The notes under the pieces were generated by a model. That model saw only the letters and a program-made list of their open reading frames with translations. It did no database searches and was not told where the DNA came from. Below, piece after piece: positions 1 through 8,015 of a stretch of DNA of 64,000 nucleotides (position 1 is its first letter; the number at the start of each line of letters is the position of its first letter). Origin of the DNA: Propionivibrio sp. (GTDB lineage Bacteria > Pseudomonadota > Gammaproteobacteria > Burkholderiales > Rhodocyclaceae). The position numbers were made by a program, and so were the translations under genes. Location of the stretch: assembly GCA_016705685.1 (NCBI GenBank), contig JADJLB010000001.1, positions 992,001 through 1,056,000 on the forward strand, read 5' to 3'.

Positions 1-1398
1 ATCGTCCGGAAATATCGAGATGCCGATACTCGCGGTCAGCGTCACCTCGACGTCAGCAAGCAAGAATGGTTTTCTCATGTCGGCGACCAACTTGTTGGCC
101 ACGTAGGCGGCATCCTCACGGGTGCGCAGGCCCGGCAGCAACACGGTGAATTCGTCACCGCCGATGCGTGCCAGCGTGTCCGTTTCACGCAGGCTTTCTT
201 GCAGTCGCCGGGCCACGTCTTTCAGCAACTCGTCACCCTTTTGATGGCCGAAGTTGTCATTGGCCAGCTTGAAGCGATCGAGATCGATAAACATGGCGGC
301 TATCTTCATGCCGCTGCGCTTGGCCTGGACCATGGCCAAGCCGACACGATCGCAAAACAACGCGCGGTTCGGCAACCCCGTCAGGGCATCGTGATACGCC
401 AGAAACGCCAGACGGTCGTGGTTCAGGATTTTATCGCTGATATCCCGCGCCACGCCGTAGATCCTGCAGCTCCGTGCATTGCCGAGAAACACCTTCGCCG
501 CAGATGCCTCGATAGGAATCAGGCTGACGTCATAATGACGATATGCAGATTCATCCCGGCCGACGAAACGCAATTCAGTAGAGCACGCGCCATGGCCGAC
601 ACGCTCCAGCGTGTAGCGCGTTCTTTCCAGGTCTTCCTCGAAAACGATCGACAGAAATGGCTTGCCCTTGAGATCGTCGGCGAGATAACCGTTCAGACTG
701 GCGACATGTCCGCTGATGAAAGAGAAATTAAAGTGCTCGTCCAGAGTAAAGATCAGATCCGGAGAGGCTTCGACCAAAAAGCGGTATTGGCGTTCCGATT
801 GCGCCAGCGCGTCCGTCATTTGGCGATGCGATTTTTCCAGGTCGCGTCGTCGCAGTACGGTTTCGATGCTGAACAGGAGCATTTCCGCGGTATAGGGTTT
901 GCGCACGTAATCGTTGGCGCCAAGACGCATGGCGCTGATGGCCGATTCAATCATCGAATCACCGCTGACCACCACGACAGCGACGTCAAGATTGGCCTGA
1001 CGCAGCATGCCCAATACATCGAGGCCGCTGACCTTGGGCATGAGCAGGTCAAGCAGGACGAGATCACAGGGCGATTCCATCAACATCTCGAGCAGCTCCT
1101 GCCCGTTCGTGCAGGTTGCCGGCTCCGCATAGCCCCTGCTTTTCAGCAGCGCGCACAGGCTTTCACGGAAACCGGTGTCATCATCAACCACGACGATACG
1201 ATGCGGTTTCGGCGAATCGACCAACTTCTTCGGCTGCGAGGCCAGGCTGGACGCGGAACACTTCGCGATGCCGCCATGGCCGGATTGCGCGCGGCGCTCG
1301 ACGCCTGCGGTCGGCAGGTCGGGCCGGCGGGCAAGCATGCCGGCATAGCCCACAGGGTGCATGGCCGCCCGGGGCGCGGCCGTGTGCTGTTGGATCAT
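1..1398 (-). CDS. Response regulator with PAS and GGDEF domains (partial, runs off the left edge)
   Basis: Probable diguanylate cyclase controlled by phosphorylation, making c-di-GMP. Reading the minus strand from 1398 gives an unstructured head of about 65 residues, then a receiver domain (VVVDDD acidic patch, phosphoacceptor Asp in LVLLDLLMP), a PAS sensor (QYRFLVEASPDLIF) and a GGDEF domain. The catalytic GGDEF motif is encoded at 148-162, preceded by LTGLPNR and followed by TASIGISIFP. The C-terminus lies outside the window and could include an EAL domain. The ATG overlaps the stop of the upstream histidine kinase (ATGA, 1395-1398), so the two are co-translated and the kinase is the obvious phosphodonor. 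Confidence 0.88.
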   Translation of the reverse strand, partial: MIQQHTAAPRAAMHPVGYAGMLARRPDLPTAGVERRAQSGHGGIAKCSASSLASQPKKLVDSPKPHRIVVVDDDTGFRESLCALLKSRGYAEPATCTNGQELLEMLMESPCDLVLLDLLMPKVSGLDVLGMLRQANLDVAVVVVSGDSMIESAISAMRLGANDYVRKPYTAEMLLFSIETVLRRRDLEKSHRQMTDALAQSERQYRFLVEASPDLIFTLDEHFNFSFISGHVASLNGYLADDLKGKPFLSIVFEEDLERTRYTLERVGHGACSTELRFVGRDESAYRHYDVSLIPIEASAAKVFLGNARSCRIYGVARDISDKILNHDRLAFLAYHDALTGLPNRALFCDRVGLAMVQAKRSGMKIAAMFIDLDRFKLANDNFGHQKGDELLKDVARRLQESLRETDTLARIGGDEFTVLLPGLRTREDAAYVANKLVADMRKPFLLADVEVTLTASIGISIFPDD

Positions 1399-3587
1399 TG
1401 CTTGCCTATCGGCAGAAGAAGCTGAAAACGGGTTCCACGTTCGTTGGAGCGGCAATTGATCAGCCCGTGCAGCTTGCGCACCAGTTCGCCGACGACGGCC
1501 AGGCCGACGCCGAGATGACCTTGCCCCTTGGTGCTGAGAACCGGCTGGTAAAGTTGGTCGAGGATGTCTGCGGGAATTCCGGGGCCGGAATCTTCGACGC
1601 GAATCTCAATATGCGTCGGTTCCGTGCTGCTTCCCCACGGTGCCGTACTGATCCGGACTACCCCGGCGTTCTGGGCGGAGACGGCCTCCAGCGCATTCTT
1701 CAGCAGGTTAAGCAGCAATTGTTTGATCTGATCGCCGTCGGACCAGAAGGCCGGCGGATTGTCAAACAGATCGGTTAGAATTTCCACGTTCTTCGCCGCG
1801 AAATTCGAGGCGCGGCACAGCGCGACCAAATCATCGATAAGCGTATTGAGGTGGATCGCTCCGATCTCCGGCTTGACGGCGTCGGGGGCCTGAAGAACGG
1901 TCTGTAAAATTTTCGAAACGCGGTTGATCTCTTCTTTGACAATGCCCAGTTCATGTGCCGTGTTAGCGCCTTCGGCGAACTGCGTTTCCAGCGTAGACAG
2001 GTAGTTCTGAATGATTGAAAGCGGGTTACTGATTTCATGGACCGCCCGGCGGACCTGTGCCTGCAACGCATCGACCGCAGGTAATCCGGGCGACGCCTCG
2101 CTTTCCAGGGTGACCCGGGCACTGTGCAACAAGGCGCCCGCCATGCGGCCGAAGTGCTCGAAACAGCCGCTTCGTGCCAAGTAGTCGTCGCCTTGTCGCA
2201 TGTTTTCAAATCCGGCGACCATGATGCCGTAACAGGTTTGCTGGTTGCGCAGGGGAACCAGCAGCAGGCCGGCGCCACCAATCAGGCGGAGGAGTTGTTC
2301 ATCGAGTAAATTCTGCGGATGCGTGCCCGGCACGAGGAGCAGGACGCCATGATCGATGGCGCGAGCCACTTCGGCGCTGCTGCGGCCACGGACAAATTCC
2401 AGTTGGGAGGCCTTGGTCCAACGACTGCCGATGGGGTGGACGGCGAAGCGTTCCGGGTCCTCGTGCTGCGGCAGGAAACAGAGGGCAGGATGCACACTGA
2501 ACAGCACTCTTGCCGCCTGGGCGATAGCCTGCAAAGCCGCTTCGAGGCTGCCGGAAGAAGCTGCGCTTCCCAGGGCGTTTTCGACGAGCATCACGTCACG
2601 TAGCCGGGTTGCCAGATCGTCGGCGCCCGCGCTCGCTTCAGCAGCGAGGCGATCAGGCGTGGCGGCCTCCGCGGTAGGCGGGTCGATGAGCTCGATGCCC
2701 ATCTGCCTGGCGAGCTGGATCAGTTCCAACTCAACGTTTTCTAGCATGGCTTGCAGGTCGACATTGCCGGCGCCGCAGAGGCCGGCGAGATCGCTTTCTT
2801 CCGGCCCTGGCGCCACGGCGTGGCGTTCGGACAAACGATTGGCGAGAAAAATGATCCGCACCAGCACATGGGCCGACTCGACTCGCTCGGCCGGATCGTG
2901 ATGATAGAGAACTCCATCGGAAAGAAAGGAGTCGAGCTCCCATTTTTCAACCAGCCAGGCCCCGACTTCGGCGTGCGTTAAATCGAAGGACTCCTGTTCG
3001 TGTTGGCATAATTCGTCGCTGTCGCCATAGGCGGACAGGAGCGGCGAGTAGGTATCGGCATCGGCGGCCAGGATGGCCAATTGGCCGACGTCGTGCATCA
3101 GTCCGCCGAGATAGGCTTCTTCCCTGTTGGCGTACCCCATCGTTTTTGCCAGTTCGCGGGCGATTAGTGCGCAACGCAGCGAATGTCCCCAGAATTGGCG
3201 AAGATCGAATTCGCGGCCCATGGTAAATCGCCGGAATACCTGGAGAACGGATTCGTTGATGACGATAGTCTTGATCGCGCCCATGCCCAGCATGGTCAAG
3301 CACTGGTCGAGGCTGACCAGCCGGTTCTTGCCATACTGGCTAGCCGAAGAGGCGACCGCGATGATCTTGGCTGTCATCCCGGGATCGCGATGGATGACTT
3401 CGGCGAGGTCGCTGAAATTCACGTTATCCCGATGGCACAGATCCAGCAGGCGCACTAACACCTGTGGCATCATCGGCAGCCGTTCCAGGGGCAGCTTGCT
3501 GCGTATGTCCCGTCCCGGGCTGGTCGGCGCTAGAGGCGAAAGCCCATTGAAACGGGATTCCATATTGGCCGATGGGGGGAAAACCAT
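1395..3587 (-). CDS. HDOD domain / sensor histidine kinase hybrid
   Basis: A protein of about 730 residues. The N-terminal third is an HDOD domain (RLPMMPQVLVRLLDL, then GLMHDVGQLAIL and HAEVGAWL). The middle is a GAF-like sensor region. The C-terminus is a histidine kinase: H-box VHEISNPLSII (His near 2037), N-box NLLKNALEAV, G1 DSGPGIP and G2 GVGLAVV. No membrane segments are seen, so it is probably cytosolic. I chose the ATG at 3587 because GGAG lies 10 bases upstream; a longer frame reaches 3683 and a shorter start at 3563 has no ribosome site. It is coupled to the downstream receiver-GGDEF gene. The ligand is unknown. Confidence 0.85.
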   Translation of the reverse strand: MVFPPSANMESRFNGLSPLAPTSPGRDIRSKLPLERLPMMPQVLVRLLDLCHRDNVNFSDLAEVIHRDPGMTAKIIAVASSASQYGKNRLVSLDQCLTMLGMGAIKTIVINESVLQVFRRFTMGREFDLRQFWGHSLRCALIARELAKTMGYANREEAYLGGLMHDVGQLAILAADADTYSPLLSAYGDSDELCQHEQESFDLTHAEVGAWLVEKWELDSFLSDGVLYHHDPAERVESAHVLVRIIFLANRLSERHAVAPGPEESDLAGLCGAGNVDLQAMLENVELELIQLARQMGIELIDPPTAEAATPDRLAAEASAGADDLATRLRDVMLVENALGSAASSGSLEAALQAIAQAARVLFSVHPALCFLPQHEDPERFAVHPIGSRWTKASQLEFVRGRSSAEVARAIDHGVLLLVPGTHPQNLLDEQLLRLIGGAGLLLVPLRNQQTCYGIMVAGFENMRQGDDYLARSGCFEHFGRMAGALLHSARVTLESEASPGLPAVDALQAQVRRAVHEISNPLSIIQNYLSTLETQFAEGANTAHELGIVKEEINRVSKILQTVLQAPDAVKPEIGAIHLNTLIDDLVALCRASNFAAKNVEILTDLFDNPPAFWSDGDQIKQLLLNLLKNALEAVSAQNAGVVRISTAPWGSSTEPTHIEIRVEDSGPGIPADILDQLYQPVLSTKGQGHLGVGLAVVGELVRKLHGLINCRSNERGTRFQLLLPIGKQ

Positions 3588-3779
3588 GCTCGCCTGACTC
3601 CATGCAAACGCAATACAAGACACGATCGAATCGAAAAGCTCGTGGCGCAATGGGCTACTTTGCGACAATAGCCGAAAAATCACTGACTTGTCAGCATATT
3701 CAGGAGCTGTTACGCCTGCGTTACATGCCAGAACGATGCGTGCTGTTCCAAAAAAACCACAAAATCGACCGCCTGGCGA

Positions 3780-4637
3780 TCAAGCGATCAACGCGTGCAG
3801 CGGGTGGCGATCCAGTCCGACGGCAATCCAGCCGCGCATGTGTTCGGGCAGGTGTTCGATAACGGCCTGTGCGTCTTCCCGTTGTTGCCACACAGAAAAA
3901 ACACAGGCGCCGGAACCGGTCATGCGCGCCTCGCCGAAAGCAGAAAGCCAGCGCAGGTGCTCGGCAACTGCGGGATAACGGGCCGCCGTTACCGGTTCCA
4001 GATCGTTCTTGCCGACACCCGGCTTCCAGTCGATAACCCGTATCGGCGCGGTATTGCGTTCGAGCTCCGGCGCGCCGAAGATCGTCGCGGTCGGTACCAG
4101 CACAGGGGGTTCCAGCACGACATACCAGGCCGGCGGCACATCGACGGGCTGCAGTGCTTCGCCCAAGCCTTCGGCAAAGGCGTTTTCCCCGAAAATGAAC
4201 ACCGGCACATCGGCGCCAAGTTGCAGGCCAATCTCCTGCAAACGCTGACGCGACAAGCCGAGCTGCCAGAGATGGTTTAGCGCCAGCAGCACGGTCGCCG
4301 CATCCGAGCTGCCGCCACCCAGGCCGCCTCCCATCGGCAAACGCTTGACGAGGTGGATATCGACGCCGTGCGCACAACCGGATTCGGCCTGCAACAGACG
4401 CGCAGCCCGTACCGTCAGATCGCTATCGATGGGCACGCCCGGCAAGGGGGAAGTCAGGTGGATGGCGCCGTCCCGGCGTGGCGTAAAGCGCAGGCTGTCG
4501 CCATGGTCGACAAAGCGGAACAGGGTCTGCAGCAAGTGGTAGCCGTCGTCACGCCGCCCGATGACATGCAGAAACAGATTCAACTTGGCTGGCGCCGGAA
4601 AAACACTCTCCCACGTCCAGTGAATATTTTCGGTCAC
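3780..4637 (-). CDS. ispE: 4-diphosphocytidyl-2-C-methyl-D-erythritol kinase IspE
   Basis: GHMP-family kinase of the non-mevalonate isoprenoid pathway, phosphorylating CDP-methylerythritol at the 2-hydroxyl. PAPAKLNLFLHV at the N-terminus, the glycine-rich ATP motif LPMGGGLGGGSSDAA and the late MTGSGACVF motif are all visible. The likely start is a GTG at 4637 overlapping the lolB stop as GTGA, giving 285 residues, close to the E. coli protein (283). An ATG at 4670 would lie deep inside lolB. The tRNA-Gln and prs genes that often follow ispE are not found downstream here. Confidence 0.93.
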   Translation of the reverse strand: MTENIHWTWESVFPAPAKLNLFLHVIGRRDDGYHLLQTLFRFVDHGDSLRFTPRRDGAIHLTSPLPGVPIDSDLTVRAARLLQAESGCAHGVDIHLVKRLPMGGGLGGGSSDAATVLLALNHLWQLGLSRQRLQEIGLQLGADVPVFIFGENAFAEGLGEALQPVDVPPAWYVVLEPPVLVPTATIFGAPELERNTAPIRVIDWKPGVGKNDLEPVTAARYPAVAEHLRWLSAFGEARMTGSGACVFSVWQQREDAQAVIEHLPEHMRGWIAVGLDRHPLHALIA

Positions 4638-5224
4638 GGTTTCATGGCCCCCGCTGGCAAGCTGCGCCATTCGTCAATGTGCATGCGCAGTTTGAGCCCC
4701 TCCGCGTCTTCGGCAAAGATACGTTCGGGCAACGCGTTCGCGTCGTCGCCGGGGTAGCCGTATTCGATGTGCCATCCCTCATGACGAAAGCGCAACAAGC
4801 GTCCCTGCGCATCCAGTTCCGATATGACGAACGCCGGACCCCGGCCACGCACCCAGTCGGTGAGTTGATCGAGCGGCAGGGGGTAACCGAGAACCTGACG
4901 GGTCAGCGCTACGGCATCGGGTGCCGTGTACTCTTTGCCATCGCTTGTAATCAGTCGTGCACCAAGCGTATTGGTGGTGATTTCGGCCATGCCCTGACCA
5001 AACGGCGAAACGAGCATCAGTTCGTTGTTCGGACCGTCATGTCGCCAGCTCAGGCGTCCGGAGTAATGCGTATCGCCGCGATTCAGTGAAAACCTCGCTT
5101 CAAGCGAGAAAGCCGCCAGCTCGCTTTTCAAGGGAGGTGTCTCACCCTGCGTTGCCGGAAGGGGTGCGCAGCCCCCAAGCAGCAGAGCGCCCAGCACGAA
5201 TGCGGCAACGCGAAACGCGGCCAT
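4634..5224 (-). CDS. lolB: Outer-membrane lipoprotein LolB
   Basis: Receives lipoproteins from LolA and inserts them into the inner leaflet of the outer membrane. A short signal peptide ends in the lipobox LLLGGC, followed by a LolB-type beta-barrel sequence (SLEARFSLNRGDTHYSGRLSWRHDG, split here: SLEARFSLNRG then GRLSWRHDG) and WHIEYGYP near the end. The ATG at 5224 gives 196 residues; an alternative TTG at 5233 overlaps the upstream TPR gene stop as TTGA. It sits in the usual TPR protein-lolB-ispE order and overlaps ispE. Confidence 0.9.
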   Translation of the reverse strand: MAAFRVAAFVLGALLLGGCAPLPATQGETPPLKSELAAFSLEARFSLNRGDTHYSGRLSWRHDGPNNELMLVSPFGQGMAEITTNTLGARLITSDGKEYTAPDAVALTRQVLGYPLPLDQLTDWVRGRGPAFVISELDAQGRLLRFRHEGWHIEYGYPGDDANALPERIFAEDAEGLKLRMHIDEWRSLPAGAMKP

Positions 5225-5229
5225 CGCAG

Positions 5230-6972
5230 TCAAGGGGCGAATTTTTTGATCGCGGTGGCCAACGCTTCGTTGGCCGGGTGTTTCTTCAGGGCCTCGCGCA
5301 TCGTGCGCTGCGCCTCGTCGATGCGACCAAGCTTCCAGAGCACCTCTCCCATGTGCGCGGCCACTTCCGGATCGTCGCGCCGGGCATAGGCTTGCTCAAG
5401 GTACGTCAATGCCGCGGCCAGGTCGCCTTGCCGGTACAGGACCCAGCCCATGCTGTCCAGTATGAAAGGGTCCTCAGGTGCCAGCTTGAGTGCCTTCGCA
5501 ATCAAGGCCAGCGCTTCGGTCAGGCGAATATTGCGGTCGGCATAGGAATAGCCTAAAGCGTTGTAGGCTTGGGCGCTCTCCGGGCGCAATTCGATCAGTT
5601 TGCGCAACCGGCTTTCCAGAATGTCGGTCAGCCCAAGTTTTTCGGCGAGCAGCGCCGTTTCATAAAGCAGATCCGCTTGCTCGGGTTGAGCCGTCAGCGC
5701 TTCGTCCAGCACGTTGTATGCCTTTTGTTCCTGCTTGGCTTCGCGCAGCAAGCCGGCTTCCGCTATCAGTAACTGGATACGATCCTCGGGCGTTGCGCCT
5801 TTGACTTCTCTGAGCTGCACGCGTGCCAGATCAAGCTGGCCCTGTTCGGCGAGCAGACGTGCACTGCGCAAATGTGCCGGAATGAACTGTTCTCCGGCGC
5901 CAACCATGGCGTAATAGCTGAGCGCCTCGGCGCTGCGCTTGTCCGCTTCGGCAATTTGCCCGAGATAATAATAGGCCAGGCTTTTGTCCGGTATGCCAAG
6001 CGTCACCAGATGCTTGAATCGCGTTTCGGCCAGCGCGCTCTCGTTCTGCTGCAGCGCCAGTATGGCCGCTGGATAGACAATCTCCGGCTTGTCCGGGTAA
6101 TCCACCAGCAACTCGTCGAACAGGTGTTTGGCTTCGGCATAGCGTTTCTCGCCAATCAAAGCGCGCGCCAGACTGAGTTTGACATCACTCGCTTTCGGAT
6201 ACTGTGCGATGAAGCGTTGCAGGGAGCTGATCGCCTCGCTGGGGGATTGGCGCGTCAGGATCTGGGCCTCGAGCAATGCTGCCAACTCCCAGTCCGGACG
6301 CAATTCGAGTGCGCGGCGTATTTCGGACAGGGCGCGCCCATTCTCTCCGGCAGAGCCCGCCGCCATGGCAACGGCGTAATGCGCTTCCGCAAGGCCGATG
6401 AAAGGCCTGCAGGTCTCGTCAATCAGATGGAATACGGCCTGGCGATCGGGATTCTGGGCAAACATGCGGTTAAGGCCGAGGAGATTCTCGCCAAGCGAGG
6501 CTTGATCCTTCTCAAGCAGGCGAACCAGGCTCGGTGCAAGATCGGCCAGTTGATTGGAGAGTATCATCGCGCTGATCAGGATCTGCTGCGCACGTTTCGA
6601 GCCGGGTTCCACTTCAAGCCACAGGCGTGCTGCGGTAAGTGCCAGGTCGAATCGGCGGGCATGCCCGGCCACCTCGATCGTCCGTTCAAGAATTTTCGGA
6701 TCACGAGTCAGCAAAGCAAGATCGGAATAGATTTTGCTGGCCAAATTGACGTCACCGCGTTGCAGGGCGATTTCGGCGAGTAATACCCGATAAACCACTT
6801 GATCCGTGAGCTGCGCATCGCCCGGAAGGGGCTCGGTCGTCTGTGCGTGCTTGGCGTCGCGTGCTACCGGCGGGCGTTTCCGGCTTGGCGCGGCTTTGTC
6901 TGCAGCCAGTGACGGAACGCTCAAGACGAGAGAGAGGACGGCAATACAAAGGGTGTGCTGAATGGATTTCAT
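5230..6972 (-). CDS. Periplasmic TPR-repeat protein
   Basis: A secreted protein of 580 residues with a signal peptide (hydrophobic IAVLSLVLSVPSLAA) and about ten or more tetratricopeptide-like repeats, clearest in the C-terminal third (AYNALGYSYADRN, LDSMGWVLYRQGDLAAAL, AAHMGEVLWKLGRIDEA). The start at 6972 is fixed by AAGGA six bases upstream; a longer frame to 7026 has neither ribosome site nor signal-peptide shape. TPR proteins just upstream of lolB are common in Betaproteobacteria, and a scaffold role in envelope assembly is inferred from that position only. Divergent from mutM. Confidence 0.8.
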   Translation of the reverse strand: MKSIQHTLCIAVLSLVLSVPSLAADKAAPSRKRPPVARDAKHAQTTEPLPGDAQLTDQVVYRVLLAEIALQRGDVNLASKIYSDLALLTRDPKILERTIEVAGHARRFDLALTAARLWLEVEPGSKRAQQILISAMILSNQLADLAPSLVRLLEKDQASLGENLLGLNRMFAQNPDRQAVFHLIDETCRPFIGLAEAHYAVAMAAGSAGENGRALSEIRRALELRPDWELAALLEAQILTRQSPSEAISSLQRFIAQYPKASDVKLSLARALIGEKRYAEAKHLFDELLVDYPDKPEIVYPAAILALQQNESALAETRFKHLVTLGIPDKSLAYYYLGQIAEADKRSAEALSYYAMVGAGEQFIPAHLRSARLLAEQGQLDLARVQLREVKGATPEDRIQLLIAEAGLLREAKQEQKAYNVLDEALTAQPEQADLLYETALLAEKLGLTDILESRLRKLIELRPESAQAYNALGYSYADRNIRLTEALALIAKALKLAPEDPFILDSMGWVLYRQGDLAAALTYLEQAYARRDDPEVAAHMGEVLWKLGRIDEAQRTMREALKKHPANEALATAIKKFAP

Positions 6973-7068
6973 GGAGTCCTTGCTGTGCTCGATCGGATCG
7001 CGGCGGGTTGTGGTCGATTGCGTCATAATGCTTCCGCAACATGTTATGTACTTTTATCGGTAGCAGCA

Positions 7069-7896
7069 ATGCCAGAACTCCCTGAAGTCGAAGTGAGCCG
7101 TCAAGGCCTGCTGCCCTACCTGCCGGGGCAGCGCCTGCTCGGCGCCATATTTCGAACGCCAAAACTGCGCCACGCCCTGCCGGGCGAGCTGGCCGCCCGG
7201 CTTGCCGGCCTTCGGGTCGATGCCATTTCCCGGCGCGGCAAGTTCTTGCTGTTCGATTGTCAATGCGCGTCGGGCGGCGGCTGGCTGATACTTCATCTTG
7301 GCATGTCCGGCAGTCTGCGGCTGGTCGACCCGGGAACACCCGCCCAGAAGCACGACCATGTCGACCTGGTCTTTTCCTCCACAGTCCTGCGCTTTCGCGA
7401 CCCGCGCCGTTTCGGCGTCTTGCTCTGGCATGAGGGAAGCACGGTGGACCGGCATCCGATGATTTCCGTTCTCGGCATCGAACCCTTGTCCGACGAATTT
7501 GACGATGACTGGCTGTATGCGGCGACGCGGCGGCGCGCCACACCGATCAAGCCGCTGTTGATGGACAGTCATTTTATTGCCGGCATCGGTAACATCTACG
7601 CCGCGGAAAGCCTCTTTCGTGCCGGCATTTCGCCCTTGCGTGCGGCCAATCGCATTGGCAAGGAACGCTATCGCCATCTCGTCGCGGCCATCCGATCCAC
7701 GCTGCAATCCGCTATCGCCGCGGGCGGCAGCAGCTTGCGCGACTATGCGCATAGCGATGGCGGTCTGGGCAGTTTCCAGCTGTCCTGCCGGGTGTATGGC
7801 CGCCCGGGCGAACCCTGCATGCGCTGCAACAAGCCGATACGCGCGGTGCGACAAGCCGGCCGGTCTACCTTCTACTGTCCGCATTGCCAACGCTAG
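7069..7896 (+). CDS. mutM: Formamidopyrimidine-DNA glycosylase (Fpg/MutM)
   Basis: Base-excision repair enzyme removing 8-oxoguanine and formamidopyrimidines, with AP-lyase activity. The mature N-terminus PELPEVEVSRQGL carries the catalytic Pro and Glu. GRRGKFLLFD-like (SRRGKFLLFD), HLGMSG and IGNIYAAESLFRAGI are typical. The C-terminus is a zinc finger with CRVYGRPGEPCMRC and YCPHC. The start is fixed by the required MPELPE sequence. At 275 residues it has the normal family length. It is divergent from the TPR gene with about 95 bases between start codons. Confidence 0.97.
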   Translation: MPELPEVEVSRQGLLPYLPGQRLLGAIFRTPKLRHALPGELAARLAGLRVDAISRRGKFLLFDCQCASGGGWLILHLGMSGSLRLVDPGTPAQKHDHVDLVFSSTVLRFRDPRRFGVLLWHEGSTVDRHPMISVLGIEPLSDEFDDDWLYAATRRRATPIKPLLMDSHFIAGIGNIYAAESLFRAGISPLRAANRIGKERYRHLVAAIRSTLQSAIAAGGSSLRDYAHSDGGLGSFQLSCRVYGRPGEPCMRCNKPIRAVRQAGRSTFYCPHCQR

Positions 7897-8015
7897 GCAG
7901 GCGTGACGAAGCCAGCAAGCGGTTCGAAGACTTTATCAAGATATCGATTCCATGTACTTGATTGAGCGAGACTTTGTGATAGAGTGAGCAAATATTTTCC
8001 CGAATGGAATCTGCC

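Noticed and set aside
199-1425. 408-codon open frame on the plus strand opposite the response regulator
   Set aside because: It is antisense to a protein with clear REC, PAS and GGDEF motifs; the translation has no family features. It arises from the GC-rich codon pattern.
3588-3779. Search for the tRNA-Gln that often follows ispE
   Set aside because: No cloverleaf, GGTTCGA T-loop or CCA end is visible in these 192 bases; nothing assigned there.
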